Notes: a model not told the origin generated them from the letters alone. 64,000 nucleotides of DNA from Antitrichia curtipendula (GCA_951230915.1 OX579637.1:12400001-12464000); one strand, 5' to 3'. Counted from the first letter of the stretch, positions 1-13,300 are shown. Translations and numbers: made by a program.

Positions 1-1290
1 GATATGATTTTGCAGTGAAAAATATATTCATAGAAAGAGGCTTTCCTAGGAATGAAACTGATGTGTCAAATCCATTTTCTAAGAATTCTAATGACATTTC
101 ATATTCTGTAATCTTGTATGCTTTGTTTGTTTGTAAATAATATATTGAATTTGAACTTTGCGTTTCAATATTTGGCACTTATTTTTGGAAATTCTTGTTT
201 CTTTCTTTTGTTTTTTATTTTAGATTCATTTGCATGTGGTTATCCTTTCTATGGAGAATAATGTGTGAAGATCTCTTGTAATTGACTACTTCCTATAGGT
301 TGGAGCTCCTAGTTTGAAACTCCAAACTTCTAAGCAGAGATTGACGCAGAGCCTATTGTCTAGTTCCTATAAGTCGTTCTTGTATTGCAACAACTTTGTG
401 GGAGGGAGCTGTGGTCTCACTCTGGTGTTCTAGTTTTACTTGCTACGTTGGCCGCCATAGACTACTCCCAGGAAAACATCAAGAACAATGTTGTGGACAG
501 CCACCCAAGTTGAGGATTGGTCAAAACGTCGGTTTGCTTCCCTTCCCCACTGAAACAAGTATCTTCAAATCAAAGGCAGTCTTCTTTGCTAGTTGTACAG
601 ATAGAGACAAGGACAAATATGAAGTTGGACCTTCCTGTAGGCGTGGATGGGGTCATCCTTGACTGAAGGATTATTTGCACTTGAAGTCGATGCGGCTACC
701 TATTGACAAAGCTTATATCTTGAGATCATCTACCTCCAAGGAATCTATGGAGATTGAAGACTTTGGGACACAAAAATTTCTCCTTCACCTGGACTTAAGG
801 ATAATCAACAACGCCTTCTTTTATAGGGGGGATTGCTAGGCAATTTCCTTCCATAAACAATATCCATTGTCAAAGGGACATCAAGGACCATCTACAATCC
901 TTGGACTCTAAATCAATCGGATCGGGTAGTCTGTACATAACTAATGTGAATACATTGCTGCCATGGTTGCCTCCAAGAGTGTCCAAATCTCTTTCTACCT
1001 CCGAAGTTTATTTCAACACTTGCAAGCCCAAGAGGAAAGAAAACGGATCATAAACTGTGGGCTTCAAAGATACGCTCAACAACAAGAGTGGCTACAATAT
1101 CCTTTTTGGTGTGAGCAAATATTCAAAGACAAGACAAAGCTCAAAGCGTTGGAAGCAGACACAAGCATCTATAAAGTAAATAGCAATGCCTAGCAAGAAG
1201 GAAAAGTTTTTGAGGCCTAAGGCTTCTAAGAGCCCATTATTATTAATAGCACTGTATTTAAATACAAATGGAAAATACAAAATTTTAAAA
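1..1290. other. Unassigned AT-rich DNA with weak coding-like stretch
   Basis: No convincing gene is visible. Positions 300-1240 have a more balanced base composition than the flanks and hold several short open frames on the plus strand (396-662, 963-1193), none of which shows a recognisable motif. The stretch may be the remains of an old coding repeat, but I cannot name a family. Confidence 0.3.
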
Positions 1291-4200
1291 AACAGAGTGT
1301 TTTATGGACAATAAGCCTCTTTGTTTCTATACAAACTCTAGAAATTCAAAGGTTTATAATTCATTCATTCTATGTAACGTTCTTAGCTAGAGGTAAAATT
1401 ATAATGTGTGTATTTTGAAACTCTTGAGGTCATTGAGCTAACTAAATGTAAATGCACTTGTTTTTCTTTTTTGTGAAGAATTTCCTTCTTTGATTTCTAT
1501 TGTTTGGGGCTGCACATTCAATTAATTCTATTGCTGTTGACAATCAAGCTCCAGTTATTGTTGAATTCAACAATTGTTAACTCAATGAGCCCTTGCAAGC
1601 CATTTTCCAAAGTTTCAAAACAAACTCTTTGTATCAATTTAATGAATAAGGTCTTTATTAAATTTACGTCATCTACAACATGTACACTATAAGATTTTAC
1701 AGTTCAGATTTCTTTACCTTAGTGACATATTGAACTATAACACTTCAAAACCAATAATGTTTTAAGACTCCAAAAGGCCATGGGCCTAGAGGGATCAAGC
1801 GTTGAAAGCTTACAAATGTATGTAAACTCTTGAACAATAGTAGATTGCAAACTTTTATTAAGTTGATAATAACTATTCATTCATGTGGTGCTAAATAACG
1901 TGTAACTGAATATGCATATTCAAATCTAAATTAAATTGGAAATATGACAAAAAACCTAAACAAATGAAGCATGTTGTAAGGATTGGTCTTAATCACATTT
2001 TTGTTTTCATATAATCATAAGATCCATTAGCAAAACTATTCTTAAAATTTTGATTGAAAACTAGACTTAATTTCTAAAGGAAGAGGATACTACTAATTCA
2101 AAGTAATTTGAATCAGAATTAGCTCCACTTTTTGATGTTGGGGTGTATTTCAAATGGACAGCAAACTATAATCACATGGCACTAGGAAATTGTTTATGAT
2201 GGATCTATCCAAATATCAGCACTCACTCAATTTAACTAAGCTTGAAATTTAGCTAGCATTGTTCACTAAGATCCTCAACATAATCAACAACAAACTTACA
2301 CAAATTTAGCTCATCTTTGAAACAACTTCATTTGAAACAAATCAATGCAAACTTCTTCAAGAGAATCAACAACAAACTTAGCTTATTGTTAGAACAACTT
2401 CAATATACTTGCTTTGGAATTGGTAAAAATTAAATGTTCATGAATTCAAGACCTCTACAAATAAATGCATTATATAGTAGGAGTGCAAAAACTTTGTTAT
2501 GCTAGCTACTACATCATTTCATGTTATCACCTAATACAAAACAAATTTCACTAATCATCCAAGTGAATTTTGGATTCTAATTACACAAAGATTTTGCAAC
2601 AAAGATTAAGTGAAGTGCAAAAATCATTTTTGAGTTTTATACACATAAAATATAAGACTATTTCAAATCGTATTTATTTATTTTTTACAAGTTTATTTAG
2701 TATATTGAATGTCATTGTGTTGAAACTTGTGCAATGAAAGTGGAATTGTTATTTGATTCATTTTATATAGATTTATAGCTTCCATTCAAGCTTTCTTATC
2801 ATATGGTTCAACAATCAAACATATTCAAGCCATCCACATTTTATATCCATTTTATATTGATCAACATCAAATCTTACTTTGTAAATTTGTAAATTTATAA
2901 AATTTTAGAAGGGCGTATTATCAAAATCCATCAATATTTAGCAAGCATATCAAATTTTATGTTAGATCAGATTAGTCAGTTTTCAAAGAAAACTCCTCCA
3001 ATCTTGATTCTTGATAGTTGAAACATAAAAGTACTGCATCAACATTCAAGATTGAGTTGCATATGCCATTCACTTTAGCAATAAATTTTATAATTACTAT
3101 TCTTCAATGCTCACTAGTAGTACAAAGAATCTACAAAAAAGGTGGCAAAGATATGCGTGATGAACCATATAAATAAAGAATAGACCATAAGTACACGCAT
3201 AAGCATAAAGAGAGCTCCTCCACACTATTCATTAATTCAGTGATAATTTACAGTCTGCATCAATGTCTATATTGTTGATGATTGAATTCATAAAACTTTT
3301 AGAGCATAGGAAAAACTAACACTCTTAAATAATTATGCCAAAAAGTATCATTCAAACAACAAGTCTACTATGACAACCATATAGTCTTATATGCCATCGT
3401 CTACAAAATAGTACAAATCTAAGTATTTTACCATAGCTTGCAACTCACATAGTCCAGGAGACATCAAAATTGGGGAGATGTGATCATAGTTATCATTTGA
3501 TCTATTACCCAACTTATTCATAGTTATGATTTCATAATGGATATAGTGCAAATTAAGGCAATGAGGTTAGACATACTCTATATATGATAGAGCAAATCTG
3601 CGAATTGTGATTTTTAAAATTTGATAGTCTAGCTCTCGGAGGTGAAGTTGGTGGCATAGCCCAGGAGTTGTTGGCCACGTGATCAGTCAAGTGGTTGCTC
3701 ATATTTTCTAGTAGGCCCTTTCCAGCTACAAAATTCAAATCCTCATGTCAAGCTTCCTCTTCAATGCACTATTATGCAATATAAGTATTTAATTTGTGCA
3801 AATCCTATAACCTTTGCAACCGTAGGACAAAATTGCTTCAATTTACAATTCAAAATGCTACAAACTTAAAAACTCTCCCAAATGTCTCAAACAAAGCCAA
3901 CTCATTACCAAATTTTGTTATTAAAAAATTGAAAACATATAGAAATTCAAATCTTTAGATGAAACTCTCTCTAGAGTGCATCATTGCACAACAAACATGT
4001 CAAAATTTGGATTTTAAGTTGCAATTATAGTAGTGAGAAGTGTTCCTAACATTTGTTTCTTTGCGTTCCTTGGTGGCTTTCTCGACGTGGCACCAAAGTT
4101 TTTGAAGTGAGGGGAGCGTCACTCTTTCCAACAAGGACTATAAAAATTCACAATCAAACATCAAATATGAAAACCTATATGCATATATAGGTGAATTTTT

Positions 4201-5379
4201 TCTTTTTTATTCTTGGAATACATCATATTTGGTCTAGCATACAACTAGAATGTCCACAATGAAAAATTTAATGTTTTGAGTCTTAGGATTTAGGGTTTAG
4301 GAATTTGTAGACATTTTCATGATCAAACATAATAATCTTTATATTGATAAGTGATATTGTTGTGTTTTCTTTTCTTTGTAATCTTTAATATTTTGGATGA
4401 AAGTATGCTAGACCCTCTATACTTGTGGCAAATTTCTTTAGTATTATAATTACTAATAAGTACTTGGCTATATTCAATGATATAGATTTAGGATTTTTGT
4501 TTTTTGTAATACAACTTTGGATTTGAATCTACTAATGGAAAGTGGTCTTCTAGATGGAAGAATTTGACAATAAACAAGCAAAATTCAACACAAATGCTCA
4601 TGATCTACCCCCACTTTTATACATTTTGTACTCCTTGTATATATTAAACACAAAAAGATGGATATTCAAAGACGACAAAAAAATCAATTTTCCTCCTATT
4701 TGTTTATTAGCCAACCTAAAATTAGGTTTGGCACTTGGAATCCCAATTTAAATAGACAAAAATATTAATTTTTGGTTCACTTTTTGCCTATCAAATGTAC
4801 TAGTACTAATCCTATAAATTTGTAGCTAAATAATCAATCTTCTACTAAATCCAAAAAGGCCTTTGTATTTCTTGTTTCCTTTATGAGATATAGCTAATTT
4901 CAAATAATCCTTAGTAGACTTTGGTGTACTTTTTTGTTTTTTTAATACTTATGACATATTAAATTAAACCACCAAAGTACCAAATTAACATGGAAAGATA
5001 AATTTTCAGATCCATTCAACATTGCAAATAAGATCTTTGGCATCTTAGCTATTTCTTTATCAAATCAATGCCCTCCAAAACAATGAACCTTGGTACTCTT
5101 TTAAAATACAAAGTTAAGGTACTCTGCCAAAAATTGCATTGTGGCTGCAAGAGTACAAGGGTCTAGTATACTTCCACCAATTTACACCCCACAACATAAA
5201 AAATGTAACATTTTAAAATGTCAACATTTTGTTCAATGTAGATCAAAATTGAAGAAACAAAATAAAAAGGGCCTTGAGCATTTACAGATTATATATTAAA
5301 AAAATTAGATAAATTGAAGAGTTTAGTTTTTAATTTAGACATAAGCAACAAGAGAGAATTTGACTTCTTCATTAGAGGC
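1291..5379. other. AT-rich intergenic DNA
   Basis: No gene is supported. Two small items are visible. Around 2277-2410 a stretch containing CAACAACAAACTTA and GAACAACTTCA-like words occurs twice about 85 bases apart, an old local duplication. At 4284-4301 there is a short degenerate telomere-like run (TTAGGATTTAGGGTTTAG). Confidence 0.5.
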
Positions 5380-5690
5380 ATCCTAAAGAAGAGGAGTGAC
5401 CACAATCTCTTCTACTTGATTGACAATTCGTAGAACTATTATTACCTTGAATCCTTGGTCACCAAGATTTGCTTAGACTTGTAGTCGCCCAAATTCCTAC
5501 CTATCGAAATCTGCTTAGACACGGCAAGACCCTCCTAGACCCGCAATCGCTTTTGAATCCACAGTTGTCAAGATCCACACACGCTAGTTGGCGTACATGC
5601 ACCCCAAGGCGACTACACCTATATACGTAGTTGCCTAAACTCACAATTGCCACTTTCATTCTTGCACAATGGCTTTTAACCACCTCAAAG
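5380..5690. repeat. Degenerate short-word repeat (CCTAGACCCGCARTC)
   Basis: The words AGACCCGCAATCGC, TAGTCGCCC and GCTTAGAC recur in variants within about 300 bases. A related cluster lies at 43990-44155, including CCTAGACCCGCAGTCACC. Both look like decayed pieces of one dispersed repeat. No protein or RNA function is evident. Confidence 0.3.
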
Positions 5691-5889
5691 AGGCTGAATG
5701 TGTATTTAATGAGCTAAGGGCATGAGTTGAGAGGAGTGATTTTTTGCCATTTCCATGTCCAAAGTTCAAAAAAAACAATACGTCCTTTTTTAAACAAGAT
5801 TCATATCTAATCCATGAGAAGGCAATAATATAACAAAGCTATCTTTTCGGGATATAGACTACTAAAATAAATGGAAATAGGAAATTGCA

Positions 5890-6745
5890 ATGCGGAAATA
5901 TGTTTTCAAAAAGGACCTTGACAAACCCACTAGGTTTGAAGTGCATATGAAGACTAATACTACAGATATGGGGTGGCAGATTGATGCATTGAAGATTGCA
6001 ATTTTGCAAAATAGTAGATCGTGTATCATGTGGATCTACTCTTTTGCGAAGGTGGTTCCTTTTACTACATATAATCTTTAAGGTGGATACAGAAAGGTAT
6101 GCAAGGTACGCATGAAAGGTACACAAATTTTAAACGTATACAATTTTCAAGGAAGGGATCAAAGGCAAATAATAAGTGTGATGCAAAGGCGAACCAATTA
6201 GTTGAGGCCTTGGTGTGTCCGTTAAATCATCCAGCTATTATTAAATTCTTGGCTATCTATGACAATGAAATGGATGTATATACATTGTGGAGGAATGGTG
6301 GTAATTTAAACAAACTTATTGTTCTGAATGACAAGGTGGTGTTATATGCCAAATGATACCAAATTAAATTGGTGAAAGAACTTTAAGATTAGCAGATAAA
6401 AGAAATTAGCCTCTTCTAAAGTTACAAGGCAAAATTGGAGCGGGCCCTATTGTATGTGACAAGTCTCATGCACAATGCAGGTATACTACACAACAATTTG
6501 TCCTTTGTAAACATATTGCTCCATTATCTCACATAATTGGACAAGATTATCAACCTCGTGATTTGTGATTGGGAAATTGCAAGTCATATTCAAGAAGGAG
6601 CAAGATTGAACTACAGCTACAAAAATGTGGCAAAGAAGGATCACTAGTTGGTGGGTTGTTAATAGATGGCTCCGGAGTTGTTTTATGTACATGGGCCACC
6701 AGGTTTACAAATAAGCCGAAAAAAAGCAAGAGAATATACAAGTAA
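5890..6745 (+). pseudogene. Decayed protein-kinase copy related to the 29.8-31.2 kb kinase
   Basis: Several blocks match kinase landmarks in the right order, and all resemble the intact kinase at 29809-31236. GGYRKVCKVRMKG (about 6082) corresponds to its glycine-rich block GGYATIRRVRIEG. NHPAIIKFLAIY matches the region after the VAIK-like lysine. LWRNGGNLNKL (near 6290) matches WWNGGTLKQML at the hinge. LHNNLSFVNILLHY (near 6490) matches LHNDLSLDNIMFHF, with the catalytic Asp replaced by Asn. VICDWEIAS (near 6560) matches VCDWGMTTF, and MAPELFYVHG (near 6665) is an APE-like block. Frame changes and several stop codons interrupt the frame, so it is a dead copy. The 5890-6078 part lies in the same frame as the glycine block and may be the N-terminal region. 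No CGGACGG array lies upstream, unlike the intact gene. Kinase identity is strong; the relation to the second kinase is seen directly. Confidence 0.75.
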
Positions 6746-9147
6746 ATGGTGAAATCTGACTCGTTTTCTTATTAGAAATTAGCTCAGTATATGATTTTAC
6801 AATGGTTAATGAAATCCCTTAAATTAGTTTTTTGTGACTCCATCTTATAGTAAGATAGTAGGATATGATAGTATCACTAGAAAAAAATTGCATTGGAGTC
6901 AACATAATCTATTTGATGATTTTCTACTTCAAGCGCAAAATTTCATATTTCCAACACAAAATTTTGCGCTAAGAACAAAAAAACATCAAATAGATTTATT
7001 GACTCCTATTCAATTTTTTCTAGTATATCATTTTTTTTCTAATATAAATGTTGTCAACATTGGGTACATTCCATTTTGGAATAGCATTTTAAATATATAA
7101 AAAAAATTATTAATAAAGTGCAATTTTTTCTAAATTAGAATATTATGGATGTTAACTGCCTAGTTCTATGTTAGTTCTAAATCTTCCATTCAAATCATAT
7201 TGTGCAAGCACTGTCAAATTTTTACTATGTGTGTATGCTGTTTCTAATGAATGAATTCTGTTACTAGTGCATAAATGTTCTCCATATAGATGATAAATTT
7301 AAAGCACTTGTTGATTTAAGAATCTATTGGTCTTTTATTATATCCACCAAAGTAAAACCTTGATTGATTTTGCCATAACATTTGCTCCTTTCTACCATTA
7401 CAAATAAAGATTTTATTATCAAAAAGTTTATTAGCCCTTCAAGAAGAAAATGGGACTTTGAGAACTAAAAGTTTATTTTGTACTTGTGGTAATGCAAACA
7501 GAGTTTTCTTTATGTAAAATTTTTGGTCATGTAAATTTAAAAAGCCCCTCCCCAAAGTAGAGATGTTAGCAAAAACTTACATTGGAAATCTATTTCAAAC
7601 ATTTGGACAGCAGAAAATTCAGAAGTTGATGAAGGTTATGCATGTTATTTCCTTGATCTCCAATTTGCTTTGGTGACCAATTTTTGAGGTTTGTTATGCA
7701 AATCCTATCGTAAGAATCCTTTTGGTAAACTTTTAAAAGAGCACTCCTAATATTTCATAATCCTAAATCTTATCAATTGCAAGATCTTATCATGTGGATT
7801 TCTATAAGAAGAATTTTCAGTTCTTCCCAAATGGGTAAATTATACATTTAAAACGTTGTAAACAAAAATGTAGAGATCCTACAACTTGTTACTCCCTACA
7901 TTATGTTGAAGCCATAAGGTTAAACTACATATAAACAATTTCAACGAACAATATTTTACACTCATGCTTGATTTAACTTCAAACCTTTTTTAAAGGTTAT
8001 ATGTAGTGAAGAATTGCCATATAATCTATAAGGAAAAAACTTTAGAATGTCATATAATCTATGAGTGAAGATTATGTCTACCTAGAAAAATATTGTTCAT
8101 TTCATTTATATTAGTGATGGAAAAATTATGCAATATTTTGTTTTGCTTGATATCTTAGAAACTTTTAGAAAAAATAACATATTACATTTTATTTTGAACT
8201 CAAGTTTTACAATTTTCTAAAATATATTTATACTTTGTAGAATTAAACATGCTTACTAAGAGAATATAATAGTTGGAATTATTGTATTTTAATTTAATCT
8301 TAGAGCTATTAATGAATAAATTTAATCATCAATCTTAACTATTTTTTAATGAATGGATATCAAAAAAATTTTGCATTTTTTCTTCCTAGACTTTTTACTC
8401 AAATCTTTGACAATTTTTTTTAAATCAAAATGTTTAGTGCAATATTTGAAGTTGAAAAGATGTTGTCAAATAATCTAGTCAAGGAATTATTCAACATCTT
8501 GCTTTTTTCACTTTAAATTTATTCATCACAGTTTGATACTAGTCAAATGCAAGATCTCATGCTTAAGTTTGCAAAAAATCATTTTATAAAGTTTTTTATT
8601 GTTTACAATTAAAAAAAAAATTGATTTCTTTTTTGATGAAAAAAAGCCTTGGGGCTTTAGGGATTAAGTATGACATGTAAATATGAATGAAAAAATACAA
8701 TTAAAAAATATCAAATAAAAATGATGAAGGCGCGTGACCCATCTAAGCTACCCTTGGAAATCTTGTCATCAACATATTTTCTTAACCTCTAAAGTCTCAA
8801 GGCCATTTTTCCTTCAAAATACACACAATTGTAGCAGAAGACACCTGCCACTTTTGTTTCAAAATGGTCTAGTATAGTTAATATTTTGACTTTTGATATA
8901 ATTTTTTAATAAAAAAATATGGATAATCTAAAAAGCATTAAAAATAATATGTGTGTGAAAACTCAGGCTTAAAAAATTTATCTTTAAAAATCACCTGCAA
9001 AAAAAAAGTAATGAAAATACCTGCAAAAAGAAAGTCATGAAATAGTAAAAATAGCCTAAACTTGCAATTGTTGATGGAATTCTAAAACCTTCAATCACCG
9101 TTATCCGCATCCATCCAAGAGCAATTTGAAACTTGTAGTTGCCGTTG
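6746..9147. other. AT-rich intergenic DNA
   Basis: Long A/T runs and short chance open frames only. No coding, tRNA-like or repeat structure that I can support. Confidence 0.5.
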
Positions 9148-9159
9148 AACGTTATATTC

Positions 9160-9194
9160 ATTATTTTGAGAAGGTGGAAACCTCTTAAAATAAT
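9160..9194. repeat. Terminal hairpin of DUF7869 element copy 1
   Basis: ATTATTTTGAGAAG and CCTCTTAAAATAAT form a 14-base stem with few mismatches around a 7-base loop, 12 bases inside the deduced element end. Copy 2 keeps the same hairpin at 54004-54038. Confidence 0.6.
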
Positions 9195-9373
9195 ATTGTC
9201 TATTTAGATGTCCAGAATCCAAATATTAATTTTTGACAATTTAGGTTGAGAATCACTACATTTATTCATTATAACATTGTAATTTCCATTAAAATGAGAG
9301 TTTTGTCACCAAATACAATTAGGTTTGGGTTATACTATTGTTTAAGGTCATATAAGTGAATCCATTGCTGAAC

Positions 9374-9487
9374 ACCAAGTCATGGGTTGAGTGTTTGGTT
9401 GTAAGAAGCTATTCATCTCCTTCAGGCGGTCCGAGTTTGATTCCCATTGAAATTGTATGAGTGACTGGAAGAGATACATGACTTGGT
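9374..9487. repeat. tRNA-like block bounded by inverted 11-mers, copy 1
   Basis: Perfect inverted 11-mers ACCAAGTCATG (9374-9384) and CATGACTTGGT (9477-9487) enclose GGTCCGAGTTTGATTCCC (from about 9429), close to a pol III B-box with the TTCGANTCC-type core. No complete tRNA can be folded and no good A-box is visible. The same block is present at 54235-54349 in copy 2, so it belongs to the element or was inserted in its ancestor. Confidence 0.5.
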
Positions 9488-9804
9488 ATTGCTAAGTGAG
9501 CTTTGTAGGCAAGAAACTTGTAACAACCAACCAGCCCCCTATCTTAAATTGTGGCAAGTTCTTAACATGTTAACAAACTAAAGAGTGGTTATACTTACTA
9601 TCCTTTTTTTCAATCGCATTACATTTTTAAATTCAATTTAGACATATATTAAGCAAGTAAAATAACATAACATATCTAGAAAAAAAAATGTGGAAACACA
9701 TACTAGTAGGTATATTTAAATAAAATTGAAGTCAAAAAAATAATAAATATCCAATATATGAAGTTAACATACTATAACTAATTTGAGGATAATATTCCAG
9801 AATG

Positions 9805-12348
9805 TCAAGTATATGAAGCCAAGCTTTGGTTGATGACTTCAATTTGAGTTGTAGGAATCTTGATCCTACATTCGCAAGTACCTCTTCTGTTTTGGGACTT
9901 CCATAATGTCATCAAAGCGTTTGTTTCCTCCCAAAGCGGTGGATCAGTTTCATCAACCTTCCAACGTAGACCTCTTTGGTTATCCCATCTTGTATAGAAA
10001 TCTTAAACATCCTGATTCCTTGATGTTGGACAAAAGTACTGAATGAGCACGCAATTTGGCTTCTTAGAATTACAGTTAGGATCAGACAACGCCTTGGCAA
10101 TCCAAATTAGTCGACTGTCATCATCCACAGGTCAAACTGCAACAAAGTATCCTTCATAGAGATACCGCGCCACCCTGAAGGAAGGTTGTGGGTGATCCCT
10201 CAAAGGCCCGACATAGGTGTCATCCTCACCATATTCTTCAAGGTCCTTGCCATCTTCGTCTAATTGATCTGCTTCTATTGCTTGTACACGAGTAGTTGGC
10301 CAGAACCCGTCTTTCAAAACAGTGGACAAAGGTAGTGGCTTTTGCAGAGCAACCTTCACACCATACCAATAGTACACAACAGACTTGTAGTGTCTCCGAC
10401 ATTCTCTAGTGATGTCTGCATTGTATAGATTCTCCCAATACTTCATGAATCCAATCACATCTTTCACAAAGTCTTTCACGCCTTTCATTGCCTTTTGTAG
10501 AACTGATAACGGTACACTGTGCGGCCATTGACTTCGCCCTTCAACGTCTTCTTTCTACAATTTAATACCTCTGCCATCTTTGCCCAACCAATCTTCATCC
10601 GTACACTTCAATTTGTACTTCATGACTGGACATCCCGTCGAATCTAGATAGAACTTCACTTGTTGTGGTCTTGTGTGTCCTATGAGAATCTCATCGACGT
10701 CCATCCATTTACCAGCAATGAAACCCTTGAAATCGGGCACCTCTTCTATGAGATGAGGGATAGTAGGTATGGACTCCACATCCATGAAGGACTTCATGAG
10801 GGCTGGGATTGTTGGAAAGTTCTCCTTCTTCAAGACCGTGCTCCATCTTCCAAACAACGCATCAATATCATTGTGCATATGACCCACAATCATGAAGTTG
10901 ACTTATACTTCTCAAAAGATTTTGTTTGCAACAAGTAGAGACCAAAAAAAAAAAATGTATCTGTTCTTGTTGTTGCCTGTGGAATTGTCCATTTGCACAT
11001 TGAGAATAGGGGGCAAAGGCGTTGCTAGAACTAAGTTGATTGGTGGTTAAGGAAGTGAATTTTTGCACATCTCAGCTCCCTTCAACACTGCACGAAACAA
11101 ATTGGTGGACCCCAAGCGCACAAGCAACTACCGGAAAGAAGATTTGGGAGGCAATTATAATATCTTGCAACAACTTTGCCATCAAGCCAATGGTGTAGTT
11201 TGAATCTTTTGTGAATAGATCCAAGCCATAATGTGCGTAATGCACATCTCCATGACCATGTGCAATCATGCCCGTGACAAACACAGGCAACTTCATGAAA
11301 CCATCAACATCTTTATTCTTGTGGGAGAAGACTGGACAAGCATTTTTTGCATGGTCCATTTTGTCATGCATGATTGTGAGGGACTCGTGCAGTGAAGTAT
11401 GCGATCAGTAGCGGTTTGCATAGTACAACTTCCAATGAGCACAAGCAATTGGTAGATGTTTGTCCAACCTCCGCAACCACTTCAAAGCAGTGATAGACCT
11501 AGCAAGAGCACGCCTTCTAAACTCTTGCAATTTGTCACAAGTAGCGCACCGTACAAAATTATCCCTTGGTTTCTTCACCTCATACTCTGGAAACACTAAA
11601 CATGTAATCTTGCTCAAGTTTGAAATTGAAAACTCTGTCAATCCTAAAGCAGCATTCGCTTCATTGAGTTCTTTCATTTTACCCTTCCATTGAAGGTTGC
11701 ATTCTGGTACATGTGTTCACAAAAGGCTCAAACCTTATCCTTAGAGAATGGCTGAACACAATTATGTTGACAACATATTCTGCTAAACACCAAGTTGATG
11801 GAATCTTGAGTGAGTAGATCCTTTGTTCTTGCAGTAGTCTTGTGGGGTAGATTTCAGATGGTACTTGTATACGGCCGCGTAGACATCAAAGATTGTAGCT
11901 TTAAGAGAGCTGCTTGGAGACGATTGAAATTATCTCGGGCCTCATGATCACGTAGACTAGCCCCATGGCAATAAACTAAATGAATAGGCCAAGCAAGTAG
12001 CGAGCACTCTTGTTCTTCTGGCAAGTCTTCTTTAGAAAATGTCTTGGAAATGTACACTGCTACATGAGTATCTCCAAGAGGACCATTGACATTGAAGACA
12101 AGGTTAGAGTTCACACTATGGTAGGTATCTTGACCAATGAGTAGGCTGGCTTAGTTGTATAAAAAGACAACTCAAGTATTCCAAAGCCTACGTAGAAGAC
12201 TTTTACACTCTAGAATGCCAGCATTCATTCCACCTACATTCTGGAATTCATTGTCTAACGACTCCAAGATTAAGACTTCCTCTGCTTGAGAATAGTATTC
12301 ACCATCGAATGAATCCACTATGTCCACTGTGTCTACCGAGGGATCCAT
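9805..12348 (-). pseudogene. DUF7869-type transposon protein, decayed copy 1
   Basis: Translating the minus strand from the ATG at 12348 (MDPSVDTVDIVD) to the stop at 9805 gives a protein with recognisable blocks separated by stops and frame changes. An acidic N-terminus is followed by NVNGPLGDTHVAVYISK and then CATCDKLQEF with a CxxC pair (near 11545). HDKMDHAKNACPVFSHK and GMIAHGHGDVHYAHYG follow (11370-11200), then VNFMIVGHMHNDIDALFGRW (near 10870). The C-terminal block is IWIAKALSDPNCN...CVLIQYF, ending INQSLASYT. The QMDN and GHTHxDID motifs are what I know as the DUF7869 family, found in repeats of plants and other eukaryotes. A catalytic role for the Asp and His residues is inference. 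Copies 2 and 3 in this window have the same block order. The ATG follows a plausible 3' splice site (TTTGCCCAG), suggesting a 5' intron. Confidence 0.75.
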
Positions 12349-12582
12349 TGGATCTGGGCAAATATCAATTTTATCTGTGGTAAGTCAACATTATCAAAGT
12401 AAATTGTGTGTATTATAAAAAAAAAGTTGATAAGACAAATGTAATGTCAACTCGTCCTTAACGTTTAGAACATGCAACTATCTTGAAGAAGAAAAATATC
12501 AAAACTGTGACAAGTACAGTGTGTATGTATTATAGTGAAGGATTGTATAAGCAATTATTTTATCCACCTTCATCATTGCTAC

Positions 12583-13203
12583 TTAGGTCAACTTGACCTG
12601 AACGTCATCATCCAAAAAAGAAGTAAATTATTGGACTAAGAACTTCTCAAAAACGAGACAAGACTATAAATTAGCAATAATTGTAAATTCATATGCATAG
12701 ACCTTAGCAATTTCACTTTCAGGTCGATTCAACCTAAATCGAATGTATCACGTCCATCGACTTTAGTTTTAGCAAAAGACAATCATAAGCTCTATTTAAA
12801 AGAAGTTAAGGCTTCATATGCCTTGAAGTATTATATTGCAGCAATAACATTTGGCATCTTGTCCAAGTATGTTGATCTAATAGAAATTAAATCTGATATA
12901 AACCATTTAGGTCGACTCGTCCTAATATTGACATTAAACAACATAATATACACTTATAAAAGAAAGTCAGGTTGACATAGATGTTCCTTCTTTTGTAATA
13001 AAGAAAGATAAATCCTCTAATCATTTAATGTTCCTCGTTTTATGTCGAATTGACCTAAAGTGATGAGGTAATCTTCTTATTTCAAACGTATAATATCATG
13101 TCTATTTAAGTCAGACCAACTTGAAAAATACAATTCCTCCGTCTAGTTTATAAACTGAAAAAAGCCATTATCTTGTTTAAAATTTAGGTCGCCTTGACCT
13201 AAA
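12583..13203. promoter_or_regulatory. Palindrome array upstream of DUF7869 copy 1
   Basis: About seven copies of an imperfect palindrome lie in the 5' non-coding DNA. Clear ones start at 12583 (TTAGGTCAACTTGACCTGAA), 12721 (AGGTCGATTCAACCTAAA), 12906 (TTTAGGTCGACTCGTCCTAA) and 13183 (TTTAGGTCGCCTTGACCTAA). Weaker or half sites are at 12967, 13042 and 13107. Consensus TTTAGGTCGANTCGACCTAA. The two-fold symmetry suggests binding by a protein dimer; this is inference. Confidence 0.7.
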
Positions 13204-13254
13204 TGTCTCCGGGCTTTATGGAGGTATTGGTTTAAGAAGCACTAATTTCCCATT

Positions 13255-13300
13255 CCGTATTTTACGGCGGTAAAATCAGGACCTCATTCATTAAGACTAC
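13255..13300. promoter_or_regulatory. Conserved upstream block, copy 1
   Basis: TTTACGGCGGTAAAATCAGG followed by CCTCATTCATTAAG lines up with ATTACGGCGATATAATCGGG and a similar tail at 58555-58605 in copy 2. It lies 5' of the palindrome array with respect to the gene, so it could be part of the promoter. Confidence 0.4.

Noticed and set aside
9374..9487. A genuine tRNA gene
   Set aside because: Only a B-box-like word is present; no acceptor stem, A-box or anticodon arm can be drawn.
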